Positions 63,119-64,000 of a DNA stretch of 64,000 bases are shown here, one piece after another. Below the pieces are notes generated by a model. It was not told the origin of the DNA, ran no database searches, and saw only the letters and a program-made list of their open reading frames with translations. This stretch comes from an uncultured Methanolobus sp. GTDB taxonomy: Archaea; Halobacteriota; Methanosarcinia; Methanosarcinales; Methanosarcinaceae. The translations under genes were made by a program, and so were the position numbers. The DNA lies in the NCBI RefSeq assembly GCF_963667555.1, contig NZ_OY763421.1, positions 1,629,562 to 1,693,561 of the forward strand, given 5' to 3'. The stretch's first letter is position 1. Every line of letters begins with the position of its first letter.

Positions 63119-64000
63119 TCAGAGCATAGACTCGATGAATGCCTTAAATGGTGGTGAAGGTCTTCCTGGCCTTGACTTGAATTCCGGATGGAACTGTGAT
63201 GCGAAGAAGAACTTCTTGCCAGGGATCTCAGCGATCTCCATTCTGTTCCTGTTCTTTCCGGAGAATACAAGACCTGCGGCTTCGATCTTTTCTACATAGT
63301 TAGGATTGACCTCATACCTGTGTCTGTGGCGTTCCACTATGCTGGACTGACCGTATATCTTCTCTGCAAGTGAACCTGACCTGAGGTCTGCATCATAATC
63401 TCCAAGACGCATTGTTGCACCCATATCGATCACATTCTCCTGTTCAGGAAGTATGTCAATTACAGGGTAAGGAGTATCCTCATCGAACTCTGCGCTGTTG
63501 GCATCGTCAAGACCTGCGACATGTCTTGCAAACTCGATCACAGCTAACTGCATTCCAAGACAGAGACCAAGATATGGAATATCGTTCTCCCTTGCAAACT
63601 GGATAGCCTTGATCTTACCTTCAGTTCCTCTTTCACCAAAACCGCCAGGCACAAGAATCCCATCGTATTCTGAAAGTGATGAAACTGTCTCCGGATGTTC
63701 TTCAAAGGTTTCAGCATTTATCCAGCAGACATCATAATTTACGCCACATTCAATTGCAGCATGTTTGATGGATGCACTGATACTTAGATATGAGTCTTCA
63801 AGGTGAGTGTACTTACCAACGATACCGATCTTCACCTCACCTTTCAGGTTGTTCATTCTCTCTACCATCTTAGCCCAGGAATCGTCTTCCGTTCCGGTAG
63901 AACTGAGTTCAAGGTGTTTCATCAGGTAGTCAGTAAGACCCTCTTTTTCAAGCATAAGAGGGACTTCATAGATATCAGCTGCATCGTGAGCACTTATTAC
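63119..64000 (-). CDS. pyrG: CTP synthase, C-terminal part (window edge)
   Basis: The frame is open to the right edge; the synthetase domain lies mostly outside. What is visible is the end of the amidoligase domain (VISAHDAADIYEVPLMLEKEG), the linker and the glutaminase domain: GGFGERGTEGKI, nucleophile Cys in YLGLCLGMQLAVIEFAR, and the catalytic FFASQFHPEFKSRPGRPSPPF with His and Glu. Makes CTP from UTP. Convergent with truD. Confidence 0.93.
   Translation of the reverse strand, partial: VISAHDAADIYEVPLMLEKEGLTDYLMKHLELSSTGTEDDSWAKMVERMNNLKGEVKIGIVGKYTHLEDSYLSISASIKHAAIECGVNYDVCWINAETFEEHPETVSSLSEYDGILVPGGFGERGTEGKIKAIQFARENDIPYLGLCLGMQLAVIEFARHVAGLDDANSAEFDEDTPYPVIDILPEQENVIDMGATMRLGDYDADLRSGSLAEKIYGQSSIVERHRHRYEVNPNYVEKIEAAGLVFSGKNRNRMEIAEIPGKKFFFASQFHPEFKSRPGRPSPPFKAFIESML

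Noticed and set aside
1..64000. CRISPR array
   Set aside because: No regularly spaced direct repeats were seen on either strand, and no cas genes.
1..64000. Pyrrolysine-type read-through of TAG codons, expected in this family
   Set aside because: No methylamine methyltransferase gene is present and none of the recognised proteins looked cut short at a TAG.

Overview
The window is a piece of a methanogenic archaeal chromosome, most likely from the Methanosarcinaceae (a Methanolobus- or Methanococcoides-like genus is my best guess, not proven). The evidence is the gene set: a methanogenesis-marker-2 AIR-synthase homologue, an MptN-type ATP-grasp ligase that makes tetrahydrosarcinapterin, the rare methanogen-type seryl-tRNA synthetase, a GluRS with the Methanosarcina-style active-site variant, a Methanosarcina-type S-layer domain protein, a PEF-CTERM surface protein, KEOPS Pcc1, TruD, Pth2 and ribosomal protein eS1. 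Genes are moderately GC-balanced, intergenic regions are AT-rich, Shine-Dalgarno sequences are common, and several genes start with TTG or GTG.

Layout. 0-3.5 kb: UDP-GlcNAc synthesis (glmM 3' end, glmU-like) coupled to an archaeal RecJ/GAN-type DHH exonuclease and pcc1. 3.6-18.6 kb: mostly single housekeeping genes on both strands (uracil-DNA glycosylase, panE, serS, thiM-thiE, rps3ae, a DUF523/DUF1722 protein, gltX, an HTH-FAH pair, an anion permease, a tail-anchored TPR protein and a diverged peptide-deformylase-like protein). 18.8-28.5 kb: a more accessory stretch with a NERD-UvrD helicase, an AAA/DUF4143 ATPase, zinc-ribbon proteins, membrane proteins, a DJ-1/PfpI protein and an S-layer/CARDB surface protein.

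28.6-35.1 kb is an integrated mobile element. A tyrosine integrase lies beside a 21-bp copy of the 3' end of tRNA-Thr(GGT), and the intact tRNA-Thr is at the other end, about 6.4 kb away. Inside are a two-gene TGATG-coupled operon with an AbrB-like protein, a large unrecognised HTH protein (candidate replication protein), an AT-rich P-loop ATPase of the Sll1717 type, a tRNA-like 3' domain, and a stretch of roughly 400 nt with no gene but many perfect stem-loops (candidate non-coding RNA or replication origin), followed by a small gene with its own terminator.

35-42 kb returns to core methanogen genes: DUF98 (chorismate lyase-like), DUF5611, a radical-SAM protein, methanogenesis marker 2, NifB, and a preQ0/archaeosine operon (queC-DUF366-queE-queD) in which queC seems to start at ATT. 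42-50 kb holds a PEF-CTERM/PKD surface protein, a DUF255 thioredoxin-like protein with an F390-synthetase-like adenylate-forming enzyme, and a KaiC-like ATPase next to a REC-PAS-PAS-DUF835 response regulator.

50-58.4 kb is one coherent transport locus: two paralogous SAM methyltransferases interleaved with a complete peptide/nickel-type ABC importer (D, F, A, B, C) and ending in an MFS transporter. It is preceded by a perfect 10-bp inverted repeat that may be an operator. It is the best candidate here for an uncharacterised system, possibly uptake and export of a methylated small molecule or metal complex. 58.4-64 kb carries DUF434, mptN, pth2, a transglutaminase-like lipoprotein, truD and the C-terminal part of CTP synthase.
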